Positions 57,361 through 64,000 of a DNA stretch of 64,000 nucleotides are shown piece after piece. Numbering within the stretch: position 1 is the stretch's first letter; each line of letters starts with the position of its first letter. The notes under the pieces were generated by a model. The model did not search any database. It saw only the letters and a list, made by a program, of their open reading frames with translations, and was not told where the DNA came from. Source of the stretch: Providencia manganoxydans (GTDB lineage: Bacteria > Pseudomonadota > Gammaproteobacteria > Enterobacterales > Enterobacteriaceae); assembly GCF_016618195.1 (NCBI RefSeq), contig NZ_CP067099.1, positions 3,038,001 to 3,102,000 on the forward strand, given 5' to 3'. A program made the translations under genes and the position numbers.

Positions 57361-58131
57361 ATGTCGTTTAAAGATGCCGTTATTACATTAATAAAAGACT
57401 GTCACGTTACAGATGAGAATGAGCTACTCCACACCATAGAGAGCAATCTTTTGGCGTTTGATGCTTCACCAACCCACCTAGATCCATCTAGTGCTAGACT
57501 CCTTAATTTGCTGTGGCATTCTATTTTTTATAAAGCACAGTTAATTTATGGCAATTCGTCAACTAGCATAGGTTTCACTCCCGAACTTGCTTCTGTTTTG
57601 ACGGAGTTAGATATGTTAAAGCGAGGCGCTAGGAATATAGACGAAGCCAGATCATTTTTAACAAGATCTATGGTTTGTAAATTGCTTGGCCATGATAATC
57701 TCTATGGTGTTTTAATAAGTAATGCTTGCACTTCTTGGGAATCAGTTTTCTATGAATTGTGCCACGAGTGCATTCACCTCCTAAGCCCTGCTACAGGGAA
57801 TCTTAAGAACGAAGTGCAACGACTAGATGAAGGCGTTGCAGTTAAATTTGCAGAGGATATGTACAGAAAGTACATAACTCCATATTGCAATATAACTCCA
57901 ATCAACTCACCTATAACATCACTTGATCCAACGGCTAGGCATTCTCAGTATTATAAAGCACATGGTATTACGTCTAAAATATCCGATGATAAGCTAAGAG
58001 AAGTACGTTCTGCGTTTGGAAGTTTTTGGTCAATTAAAGATAAAGATAAATTTATGTCTATTGTTGGTGATTGTATAACTAATGAAGACGCTGATTATTT
58101 ACTCTCAAAGTTTGACTATTATTCCCTATAA
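57361..58131 (+). CDS. Zincin of ImmA/IrrE type next to the repressor
   Basis: 256 residues from ATG 57,361, which has TAAGGA 8–9 bp upstream; ATG 57,352 is in frame but lacks spacing. Seen: ELCHECIHLL, giving the zinc motif H135-E136-x-x-H139, and downstream RLDEGVAVKFAED with an acidic candidate third ligand (E157). Known ImmA proteases cut and inactivate the repressor encoded next to them (ImmR in ICEBs1). The same adjacency here suggests it acts on the S24 repressor. Outside the motif, the similarity to ImmA is weak, so another zincin family is possible. Confidence 0.62.
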   Translation: MSFKDAVITLIKDCHVTDENELLHTIESNLLAFDASPTHLDPSSARLLNLLWHSIFYKAQLIYGNSSTSIGFTPELASVLTELDMLKRGARNIDEARSFLTRSMVCKLLGHDNLYGVLISNACTSWESVFYELCHECIHLLSPATGNLKNEVQRLDEGVAVKFAEDMYRKYITPYCNITPINSPITSLDPTARHSQYYKAHGITSKISDDKLREVRSAFGSFWSIKDKDKFMSIVGDCITNEDADYLLSKFDYYSL

Positions 58132-58143
58132 AAATAACCACCC

Positions 58144-58159
58144 AGCCCAAGGACGGGCT
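58144..58159 (+). terminator. Hairpin closing the repressor–protease operon
   Basis: AGCCCAAGGACGGGCT on the plus strand, 12 bp past the zincin stop; 5-bp stem. Identical to the hairpin that closes the other arm at 54,644. Convergent HEPN gene stops at 58,199. Confidence 0.5.
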
Positions 58160-58198
58160 AGATTTGGTTAAATTTTCCATATTACTCAGCGGAGTTAG

Positions 58199-59320
58199 CT
58201 ATTCTTGGTCATTATTAGGTGAAACGAATTTTATTTCTATTTCCGGTTCTTTTGGTGTTTCTGGTGAAAATTCACACTCATCACTCTTTATACTGTTACT
58301 AATTTCAGTTATCACTCGGTTAATAATCTTATTAAAAAGTGTTTGTTCACCTGTATCCATGCTGTTTATTTTTTCTCCAAAATTCCTATGGTAAATTATC
58401 TTAGCAAATTGGCTACTATTATCCCCTATAATTTGAGATAGATTCCTCACAGGTTCATCTGAAGTACTTACGCTAACATCTCTAATTTTATTAATCGCTC
58501 CATCAACTACACGAACCACTCTATTTGAAACACCTTTAATTTTATTAAAGTCATCTATATTAATATTTTTATTGTGAGCGACCTTATTCCTTAGCTCGTA
58601 CAACAAATCCCAATCTTTTGATATATTTTTTGATTCTTCACCTACAATCTCTTCAAAAAATCTATCCCAGTTACTTCGCGGAACAAAGCCTTCTTTTATT
58701 TCACTAATATCTATCTTATCAGACTGCAATCTCCGCTGTAATTCATTAATATCCAATGTCTTGTACCCATCAAACAATACATCTCCTAACGTACTAAAAT
58801 TCACATAAAACAAAACATTATGTAAATCATCCGCATCTAAATCTCTTTCATTTTTTACTGATTTACCAAAATCATCTGGGGTATATATTTTTTCCCAATA
58901 AGCGCCAATTTTCGTCGTCATAAAAAGAGTAATTAATTTTCTCATTTTATTTTCAGCTCTATTTATATATTCATAGGCTTCTTTGCATAAGAATTGAGAC
59001 ACTGTATTTGTAAGCACAACCAATTTCGTTTTTTTTATTTCTCTAAGTGTATCAGTGAATTCCACGTACACATTATAAAACTCACGTGCATTATCTAAAT
59101 TTTTATCCATCTCACTAGATAGAGTTATTACACATACTTTGTTTTTACTATTTCCATTTATCGTTTCTTTTTTAACTTTATAAGTTTTTCCTTTAAACGT
59201 TATTACCCCACCTTCAAATCCCAACTTCCTATTATTCTGAATAAATTGAGCTATATTTTGTTCTGTTGCGACTGTTTTAGAGCCTTCATCAAAAACGAAC
59301 AAATACTCCACTTCAAACAT
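58199..59320 (-). CDS. HEPN-motif protein, candidate phage-defence RNase
   Basis: 373 residues. Seen: C-terminal helical domain with the HEPN catalytic motif R244-N-x-x-x-H249 (ELRNKVAHN), plus an upstream helix YINRAENKMRKLITLF of the kind seen in Apea-like HEPN proteins. N-terminal 100 residues form a separate alpha/beta domain (EVEYLFVFDEGSK, VVLTNTVSQFL). HEPN proteins of this class often cut RNA in abortive infection, toxin-antitoxin or defence systems. The gene is visibly more AT-rich than its neighbours, has its own promoter (59,360–59,387) and ribosome site (GAAGG), and lies between umuC and the immunity module. No antitoxin partner is obvious next to it. Confidence 0.7.
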   Translation of the reverse strand: MFEVEYLFVFDEGSKTVATEQNIAQFIQNNRKLGFEGGVITFKGKTYKVKKETINGNSKNKVCVITLSSEMDKNLDNAREFYNVYVEFTDTLREIKKTKLVVLTNTVSQFLCKEAYEYINRAENKMRKLITLFMTTKIGAYWEKIYTPDDFGKSVKNERDLDADDLHNVLFYVNFSTLGDVLFDGYKTLDINELQRRLQSDKIDISEIKEGFVPRSNWDRFFEEIVGEESKNISKDWDLLYELRNKVAHNKNINIDDFNKIKGVSNRVVRVVDGAINKIRDVSVSTSDEPVRNLSQIIGDNSSQFAKIIYHRNFGEKINSMDTGEQTLFNKIINRVITEISNSIKSDECEFSPETPKEPEIEIKFVSPNNDQE

Positions 59321-59359
59321 GTATAACCTTCTATAAGTATTAAAGAATAATTATGAAGC

Positions 59360-59387
59360 ATTATTACTATATTTAGCATCTTCTCAA
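59360..59387 (-). promoter_or_regulatory. Promoter of the HEPN gene
   Basis: Minus strand TTGAGA (5/6), 16-bp spacer, AATAAT (5/6). Start near 59,353, about 30 bases before the ATG. Independent of the late promoter, as expected for a lysogeny-expressed gene. Confidence 0.65.
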
Positions 59388-59415
59388 CCATAAGCGAATA
59401 AATATTCCAGTTATG

Positions 59416-60684
59416 TCACATTTTAGCCTTCACAACAGGCAACTCATCGAAATTTGTCGTGTAAGCAGGTGACAGCATTTCGCGCTTCATCTGGCACCCA
59501 CTATCGCCGCCTTTCGCAGCAAACCAAACTTTGCCTAGTCCACTATTATTTATCGTGTCTAATGTTTTCATCAGCTCATCGCTATTCTTAAACGGCTTCT
59601 GAGTCGAAAACATATCGAACTGAGTAATATCTGAATTTGTGAAGTCAGACAACATTATCCCAGCTTTATAGTAGCGATAACCATCTCGCCATATGGAATC
59701 CAATCCACGCATGGCAGCATTAATGATGTCTCGCGTGTCACTACTTGGGTATTCAAGTTTGACACTGGTGCTGTTGGCATAATCTTCGCCAGATGCATGG
59801 CGACTTGTTTGTATGAATAGGCCAATGATTTGGCATCGCTGTTTTTCTTCACGAAGCTTCTCCGCTGCACGTTCTGCGTAATCACAAACAGCTTTGCGCA
59901 TAGTCTCGATATCTAAAACCTTCTTACCGAAAGAGCGAGAGCATAGTATTTGTTGCTTAACTTTTCTGACTTCTTCAAGCTCAATACAGGATTCACCATT
60001 CAGCTCTCGGAGTGTTCTTTCTAGCGTTACGCCAAACGTTTTGCGTATTGTGGCCACTGGCGCATTGGCTAAGTCTAAAGCGGTATAAATGCCCATAACT
60101 CTCAACTTTGCTGAGATTCTACGGCCAATGCCCCATACTTCCTCAATCGGAATAAGTGACAGTAATTTTCTTTGCCGACTTCTATCAGATAGCTCGACAA
60201 CACCGCCAGTTTTCTTCCACGTTTTAGCTGCATAGTTAGCAATCTTCGCGAGTGTTTTAGTTGGGCCAATTCCAACGCCAACAGGCAAGTGAGTTCGCTG
60301 CAATATCGTTGATTGAATTTCTCGCCCGTACTCCTCTAAGTTAAATGTATGGGCCATGCCAGTGAAATCAAGGAACGCCTCATCTATCGAATATATCTCC
60401 AAGCGCGGAGCATACATTGATAACAGCGACATCACTCTATTGCTCATGTCAGCATATAACGCATAGTTAGAACTGAATATGGTGATGTTGTTCTGTCGGT
60501 AATAATTTCGTCGCTCATAATAGAGCTCGCCCATTTTCACACCGAGTTTCTTTGCTTCCGCTGATCGGGCAATCACGCAACCATCATTGTTACTCAGGAC
60601 GATTACTGGCTTTCCCGCTAAGTCTGGCCTAAAGACTTTCTCACAGCTTGCATAAAACGAATTAACATCAACTAAGGCAAACAT
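59416..60684 (-). CDS. umuC: DNA polymerase V catalytic subunit UmuC (Y family)
   Basis: Translesion DNA polymerase subunit. 422 residues, full length. Seen: catalytic carboxylates D6 (ALVDVNSFYASCE) and D101-E102 (SIDEAFLDF), helix-hairpin-helix region (VWGIGRRISAKL), and the C-terminal polymerase-associated domain. Its ATG overlaps the umuD stop by one base, so UmuD and UmuC are co-translated. Under the LexA box at 61,115. A phage-borne copy in a tail operon is unusual; such copies raise mutagenesis after SOS. Confidence 0.95.
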   Translation of the reverse strand: MFALVDVNSFYASCEKVFRPDLAGKPVIVLSNNDGCVIARSAEAKKLGVKMGELYYERRNYYRQNNITIFSSNYALYADMSNRVMSLLSMYAPRLEIYSIDEAFLDFTGMAHTFNLEEYGREIQSTILQRTHLPVGVGIGPTKTLAKIANYAAKTWKKTGGVVELSDRSRQRKLLSLIPIEEVWGIGRRISAKLRVMGIYTALDLANAPVATIRKTFGVTLERTLRELNGESCIELEEVRKVKQQILCSRSFGKKVLDIETMRKAVCDYAERAAEKLREEKQRCQIIGLFIQTSRHASGEDYANSTSVKLEYPSSDTRDIINAAMRGLDSIWRDGYRYYKAGIMLSDFTNSDITQFDMFSTQKPFKNSDELMKTLDTINNSGLGKVWFAAKGGDSGCQMKREMLSPAYTTNFDELPVVKAKM

Positions 60685-61097
60685 TACTGAGCCTTGTGAA
60701 TAATGAATGTGACGACACCAAATATCTGCAAGTCCTGCGCATCGCCTATGTGTATAGGTTGAAAGTCAGGGTTCATCGGCATTAACATAGGCGGATGAGA
60801 CTTCAGTCTCTTTACTGTGAATTCGCCATCAACGCTAGCGATAACAATGTCCCCATCCTTTGCCGCCAGTGCGCTATCGACGATAACAACATCACCGTCA
60901 TTGATATTTGCATCAATCATCGAATTACCTTCGACACGCAACATGTATGTGCTATCAGGGTGCTTAATCAGCGTACTGTTAAGGTTTATCCTCTCCTCCA
61001 TATAGTCAGCCGCAGGTGATGGGAACCCCGCAGGCACACGATCTAGGAAGAGTGGAATATTGATAATTGACTCGGAATCGATAAGTTCTAGCTTCAT
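60684..61097 (-). CDS. umuD: UmuD, polymerase V accessory protein
   Basis: 137 residues. S24 self-cleaving protein: cleavage site A23-G24 (RVPAGFPSPAADY), catalytic S59 (EGNSMI) and K96 (TVKRL), all in E. coli register. Cleaved to UmuD' in RecA filaments, then joins UmuC. The next gene umuC starts within its stop. Preceded by a perfect LexA box 18 bp before the start codon. Compare the immunity repressor in the same cassette, where the Gly is replaced. Confidence 0.95.
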   Translation of the reverse strand: MKLELIDSESIINIPLFLDRVPAGFPSPAADYMEERINLNSTLIKHPDSTYMLRVEGNSMIDANINDGDVVIVDSALAAKDGDIVIASVDGEFTVKRLKSHPPMLMPMNPDFQPIHIGDAQDLQIFGVVTFIIHKAQ

Positions 61098-61114
61098 GAT
61101 GCACCAAAATATAA

Positions 61115-61130
61115 CTGTATTTATATACAG
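61115..61130 (-). promoter_or_regulatory. LexA (SOS) box upstream of umuD
   Basis: CTGTATTTATATACAG: exact CTGT-N8-ACAG. 18 bp from the umuD ATG. A -10-like TATATT overlaps. Strong evidence for SOS control of umuDC. Confidence 0.95.
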
Positions 61131-61172
61131 TATATTCAGGCTTATTTGGTTGTAAAGCTTATTTACTTACCT

Positions 61173-61259
61173 TTATTTCAACTTCCCACAACACCACTTA
61201 TAACGAACGCCACTGCCGCATGGACACGTTTCATTGCGTGTTACTGAATTTATCTTCAT
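61173..61259 (-). CDS. 28-residue SEC-C zinc-motif microprotein
   Basis: Below usual gene-calling size. ATG 61,259 preceded by GGAGG at 8 bp, a strong ribosome site, and stop at 61,173. Contains C-P-C-G-S-G-x-x-Y-K-x-C-C (CPCGSGVRYKWCCGK), the SEC-C zinc-binding motif found at the C-terminus of SecA and in stand-alone proteins. Nothing else is in the protein. It sits between the T chaperone frame and the LexA-controlled umuD. Possibly expressed with the late genes; role unknown. Confidence 0.7.
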   Translation of the reverse strand: MKINSVTRNETCPCGSGVRYKWCCGKLK

Positions 61260-61283
61260 AAATCCTCCTAGGGCATTGCTGCC

Positions 61284-61622
61284 CTATTTTTTATCCTTCC
61301 TTTCTTGCTCTTTCATCCATTCTTCACGGAATAAATCATCAAGCGCAAAAATGACCGTATCAAATTCTTTGCGGTTTATAGCTGTAGGTTTTGATACTAG
61401 GTATTGTTCAATGTCAGTGAGGGATATTGGAAGCGGACACCCTGACATCCCAGCATAACGACGGCCTCGTGAAATCAATCCATAAGCCATTAAAAGCTCG
61501 TTAGTCACACCATCGAATTCTGGTGCAGGAATATCAGGAAGCCCTAATTGCTTTCGCTTCCACTTGGCCTTATCACCCAAATTGCCACCAAACTCAGTCA
61601 GCCACCTCTGAGCATCTAGTGC
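61284..61622 (-). CDS. Tail assembly chaperone T, frameshift extension of G
   Basis: Open frame -1 to gene G, joined through the slippery site at 61,622–61,628. Read-through gives ALDAQRWLTEFGGNLGDKAK, then KRKQLGLPDIPAPEFDG. Homologous region to the T part of lambda GT (and DUF1799-type proteins). There is no ATG and no ribosome site at the beginning of this frame; a TTG at 61,580 is an improbable start. Likely made only as the G-T fusion that chaperones the tape measure protein. Confidence 0.7.
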   Translation of the reverse strand, partial: ALDAQRWLTEFGGNLGDKAKWKRKQLGLPDIPAPEFDGVTNELLMAYGLISRGRRYAGMSGCPLPISLTDIEQYLVSKPTAINRKEFDTVIFALDDLFREEWMKEQERKDKK

Positions 61623-62050
61623 TTTTTTACGGTATCTGCCACATTTTCAGACTCTTCACGCCCAACCAGTGCAGCTGCATGCAATACTTGCCAGTAAAGT
61701 TCTGGTTTTTGGTTTAAAAGCATCGCACCTCGTTCTGGTGTATATTCAACAGCAACCGCTTCGCCTTTAGAATTCAATTCCCCAACCCCTTCCCAACCCC
61801 TAATCAAATATCGTGCTGCAATGCTTGTTAGCATCTCGTCAGGAGCCTTACTGATTTCCATATCTTCTGGATCAAATTCAGCCGTACCTACTTTCATTTT
61901 TGCATCTAATCGGTCTATATGGCGGTGAATTGCAGAGTTAACACTACGATAGTCGTCGTGGTTAATTGAGCCTACTTGTAGCCTTAACCCATCTTTTAAA
62001 TCAATCCATTTTGTTAATTCAATACTTGGCTTGTCAGTTAAAATAATCAT
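61616..62050 (-). CDS. Phage tail assembly chaperone G
   Basis: 144 residues. Lambda gpG-like position after the major tail protein; helical acidic protein that coats the tape measure during tail assembly. C-terminus ends VADTVKKH, and the AAA AAG codons of VKK are the slippery heptamer for a -1 shift into the T frame, as at the end of G in many siphophages. Confidence 0.8.
   Translation of the reverse strand: MIILTDKPSIELTKWIDLKDGLRLQVGSINHDDYRSVNSAIHRHIDRLDAKMKVGTAEFDPEDMEISKAPDEMLTSIAARYLIRGWEGVGELNSKGEAVAVEYTPERGAMLLNQKPELYWQVLHAAALVGREESENVADTVKKH
61622..61628 (-). promoter_or_regulatory. Programmed -1 frameshift slippery site (A AAA AAG)
   Basis: In frame with G: GT(A AAA AAG) CAC TAG. 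Matches X XXY YYZ, the same heptamer as E. coli dnaX. The -1 frame stays open into T. Zero-frame stop lies just 3 bases after the site. Confidence 0.85.
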
Positions 62051-62094
62051 TACTATTCCTTGAATAAAAAGCCCGTTAGCTCGGGCTAATTAAA

Positions 62095-63027
62095 TTATTT
62101 GTCATCAGGTTTTACAGGGGGGATCCGAGTAATTGTTGGTGGTGTGTTTGCTGCGGTGATATTGAGTTGAACTTGAATAATGTCAGTATTACCACCATCA
62201 GGCCAATCACCATCGACTTGTACCGCAGGGAACTCAAATTTATAAGCTCCTTCTGCATTTTGAAGTGTAAACTCAAACGGGATGGTTTCTCCCGTCATCG
62301 ACTTCTTCCAAATTTCCCATGCAGCCTTTGACCATGAAAGCGTAATACTTCCGGATGGCGTAAATGTTGTTGAGATATTCGCGCCTGCAAATCCTGAGCC
62401 AGTGCCGATACAGCGCTGAGTTTGAAGGTTGTTATCGAACGAAATGCTTGCTGAATCGACACAGAACCCATCACCGCCTTGTACGCCTGCTAATTTAAGC
62501 CCAGTCACACTCTTAAAGTCATACCGTAGTTCGCCAGCGTTATTGACTGGTTCAGTATTGTATTTCGTGCCATCGGCTTTCGATTCGAAATCCAATCCAG
62601 CGAATGTTACTGTTGCTGTAATGTCTCCATCAGCTGGAAGTTCAATTTGCATTGAAGCAACTTGACAGCCACGAGCAATTGAAGCGATACCAATATCACT
62701 AGCGTATGTGGCAACTGAAAAGCTAATGCGACCATCACCCATTGTAAGCTTGTCATTGACCCAGTCAGCACCAAAGCACGATGCCAGAAATGCATCATGC
62801 TGCCCAAAGCGGAACTTAGCGCCTACATCACCACCAACATCAATAGTTGTTAGTGATTTACCTTGTGCCATGCGAGAGCCGCCAATTTCGTCATTATCAG
62901 ACGTATTTTGTGTGGGTTTTAATCCGAAGCTTGTTCGTGTTAATAAATCCCACTTGCCACTTGTCGGAGTGACACCCGTTGTTGTCTCACGGATAAACGC
63001 CGTGATGACCTTAGCACCTGATGACAT
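62095..63027 (-). CDS. Major tail tube protein V
   Basis: 310 residues, phage tail tube (lambda gpV / DUF-type tail tube) family by position and composition. N-terminal tube domain (ITAFIRETTTGVTPTSGKWD), beta-rich throughout, Gly and Thr rich. The C-terminal part could be an Ig-like decoration. Preceded by U and followed by G, as in lambda. Confidence 0.85.
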   Translation of the reverse strand: MSSGAKVITAFIRETTTGVTPTSGKWDLLTRTSFGLKPTQNTSDNDEIGGSRMAQGKSLTTIDVGGDVGAKFRFGQHDAFLASCFGADWVNDKLTMGDGRISFSVATYASDIGIASIARGCQVASMQIELPADGDITATVTFAGLDFESKADGTKYNTEPVNNAGELRYDFKSVTGLKLAGVQGGDGFCVDSASISFDNNLQTQRCIGTGSGFAGANISTTFTPSGSITLSWSKAAWEIWKKSMTGETIPFEFTLQNAEGAYKFEFPAVQVDGDWPDGGNTDIIQVQLNITAANTPPTITRIPPVKPDDK

Positions 63028-63035
63028 TTAGCCTC

Positions 63036-63431
63036 CTATAGTGCGCGATATGGAATAGATAAATTGAGTTGATACCAGCCGTGACCGTCATCACCAATAT
63101 CATCAGCAGAAACCGCAAAGTAATCTAATCGACCATCAGTTTGATTCTCGAATAGCTCTCTAAGTTTGTCGGCAGTTTGCGTGATAAGAAGTGTTCCAGT
63201 TGAAAGTGGTACGAATATTTGAATGAATGCCATGCCTGTGCGATGAACGATAGGGCCATTGCCAATTTCTTGTGAGCCTGCCAGTCCTGATTTGATTGTT
63301 AAGCGCGCCCAAATAGCCTTACCTGATGAATCAAATGGCTTATCGTTCTGGTATATGACATCTTTTTTAGCAATAGCAGTCTGTGCCGTCATCCGTGAAA
63401 TGATGGCATTTCTGATTTCTGTAAGTGTCAT
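63036..63431 (-). CDS. Tail terminator protein U
   Basis: 131 residues, tail terminator position in lambda order (Z-U-V). Contains the family-typical DUF4128-like pattern (MTLTEIRNAIISRMTAQTAI, then VPLSTGTLLITQTADKLREL). Ends the tail tube at its head-facing end. Overlaps Z by 4 bases. Confidence 0.78.
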   Translation of the reverse strand: MTLTEIRNAIISRMTAQTAIAKKDVIYQNDKPFDSSGKAIWARLTIKSGLAGSQEIGNGPIVHRTGMAFIQIFVPLSTGTLLITQTADKLRELFENQTDGRLDYFAVSADDIGDDGHGWYQLNLSIPYRAL

Positions 63432-63811
63432 CGTCTGTTTAGTAGTACCGTTTCAAATGCGACAGAGTAAACACCTTTAGGTGCCTGCCTTGAGTGACCC
63501 TGCTCTAGTGATACTGAATAAGGAAGATTATTTTGGATATACAATGTTGTGAATGGCTTTGAGTTAGTTATGGTCGACACCCCTAATTTTAGTGTTTCGT
63601 TGCCTGATTTGTCGACTTGCGATACATCATAGCCTCTGTCTGCACTACCTTCAGTTACTCGATGATTCCCTCTAAAAGTACCTTTGTCGACTGGCGATCC
63701 AAAAATAACTGCTTGTAACATTGCTCCTGCCGTTCGCTTCATCTCAGCTCCGACATCATTAGAAACTATTTGGGTGAAACGATTAGGAGGAACATTCCAA
63801 CCTGCCATCAT
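63428..63811 (-). CDS. Tail completion protein Z-like (HK97 gp10-like)
   Basis: 127 residues. HK97 gp10-type pattern: MKRTAGAMLQAVIFGSPVD, then GTFRGNHRV, then NNLPYSVSLEQGHSRQAPKG. Attaches completed tail to head. ATG 63,811 and 63,808 are adjacent (GGAGGTCATGATG), the second with the better spacing. The start overlaps the stop of the next gene. Confidence 0.8.
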   Translation of the reverse strand: MMAGWNVPPNRFTQIVSNDVGAEMKRTAGAMLQAVIFGSPVDKGTFRGNHRVTEGSADRGYDVSQVDKSGNETLKLGVSTITNSKPFTTLYIQNNLPYSVSLEQGHSRQAPKGVYSVAFETVLLNRR

Positions 63812-64000
63812 GACCTCCTTAACTGAATATCATAATGAGCGCTAACAGGATCTATCTGAACTGTGATGACACTGTATTTCATGCCATCAACTTCAATAGA
63901 ATGGCCTACCAATGGCGAATCCGTTACTTCATTAGTGAGTGCAATTAACAACGCATCACCGCTGAGTATGTTGATATTATCAATCCGATTCAGGCTGTAG
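63808..64000 (-). CDS. Head-tail joining protein, C-terminal part (runs off the window)
   Basis: Last 63 codons of a gene continuing beyond the right edge; the stop TGA overlaps the ATG of the Z-like gene. Visible: beta-rich sequence (DGMKYSVITVQIDP, AHYDIQLRR). Position suits the head-tail connector/FII-type protein of lambdoid phages, but the family cannot be confirmed from this fragment. Confidence 0.55.
   Translation of the reverse strand, partial: YSLNRIDNINILSGDALLIALTNEVTDSPLVGHSIEVDGMKYSVITVQIDPVSAHYDIQLRRS

Noticed and set aside
61284..61580. Independent gene starting at TTG 61,580
   Set aside because: The frame is open further upstream to the slippery site and no ribosome site precedes the TTG, so it is taken as the T part of G-T.

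Overview
The window has two parts. Positions 1 to about 39,010 are enterobacterial chromosome. From about 39,010 to the right edge lies the tail half of a lambda-like (siphovirus) prophage. The chromosomal gene content and order match the E. coli aspC–mukB–msbA–rpsA–serC segment, but the sequence is AT-rich, several E. coli genes are missing from the order (ycbJ, ycaQ, ycaL), and seqA/pgm/ybfF are joined on. Many ERIC repeats are present. Together this points to Morganellaceae, most likely Providencia. That genus call is inference from gene order and style, not a database match.

Chromosome, left to right: aspC; gloC, mepK and ldtD (glyoxalase II and two peptidoglycan enzymes); a small trimeric autotransporter with heptad repeats; aphA; the overlapping cmoM–mukF–mukE–mukB condensin operon; elyC; kdsB–ycaR; a divergent cold-shock-domain protein; the comEC–msbA–lpxK group; ihfB, rpsA, cmk; aroA and serC; pgm, seqA and divergent ybfF; then a type I secretion operon with two ABC transporters around one HlyD-type adaptor (RtxB-D-E arrangement). 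The second ABC gene breaks off just after Walker B, where prophage sequence begins.

Prophage: the late genes are read right to left in lambda order: a partial head-tail gene, tail completion, tail terminator, major tail protein, chaperones G and G-T (with a -1 slippery A-AAA-AAG), tape measure H, then M, L, K, I, J and two tail-fibre-type genes. A convergent homologue of the DNA polymerase III theta subunit (P1 HOT type) marks the left end.

The most interesting stretch is an 8.3-kb cassette (about 52.8–61.2 kb) between the G/T chaperones and tape measure H, where lambda has nothing. It holds a 28-residue SEC-C zinc-motif protein, a LexA-controlled umuDC pair, a HEPN-motif protein with its own promoter (candidate anti-phage RNase), and a secondary immunity module. 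The immunity module has an XRE/S24 repressor whose predicted Ala-Gly self-cleavage site reads Ala-Ala, followed by a zincin of ImmA/IrrE type. Divergent from these is an Arc-like ribbon-helix-helix gene leading into two BRO-type antirepressors. Between the Arc-like gene and the first antirepressor there is a promoter and terminator on the opposite strand that would make a ~69-nt antisense RNA over the antirepressor ribosome-binding site, the layout of phage P22 immI (arc–sar–ant). Identical 16-bp hairpins close both arms of the module. Two lipoprotein genes complete the cassette.
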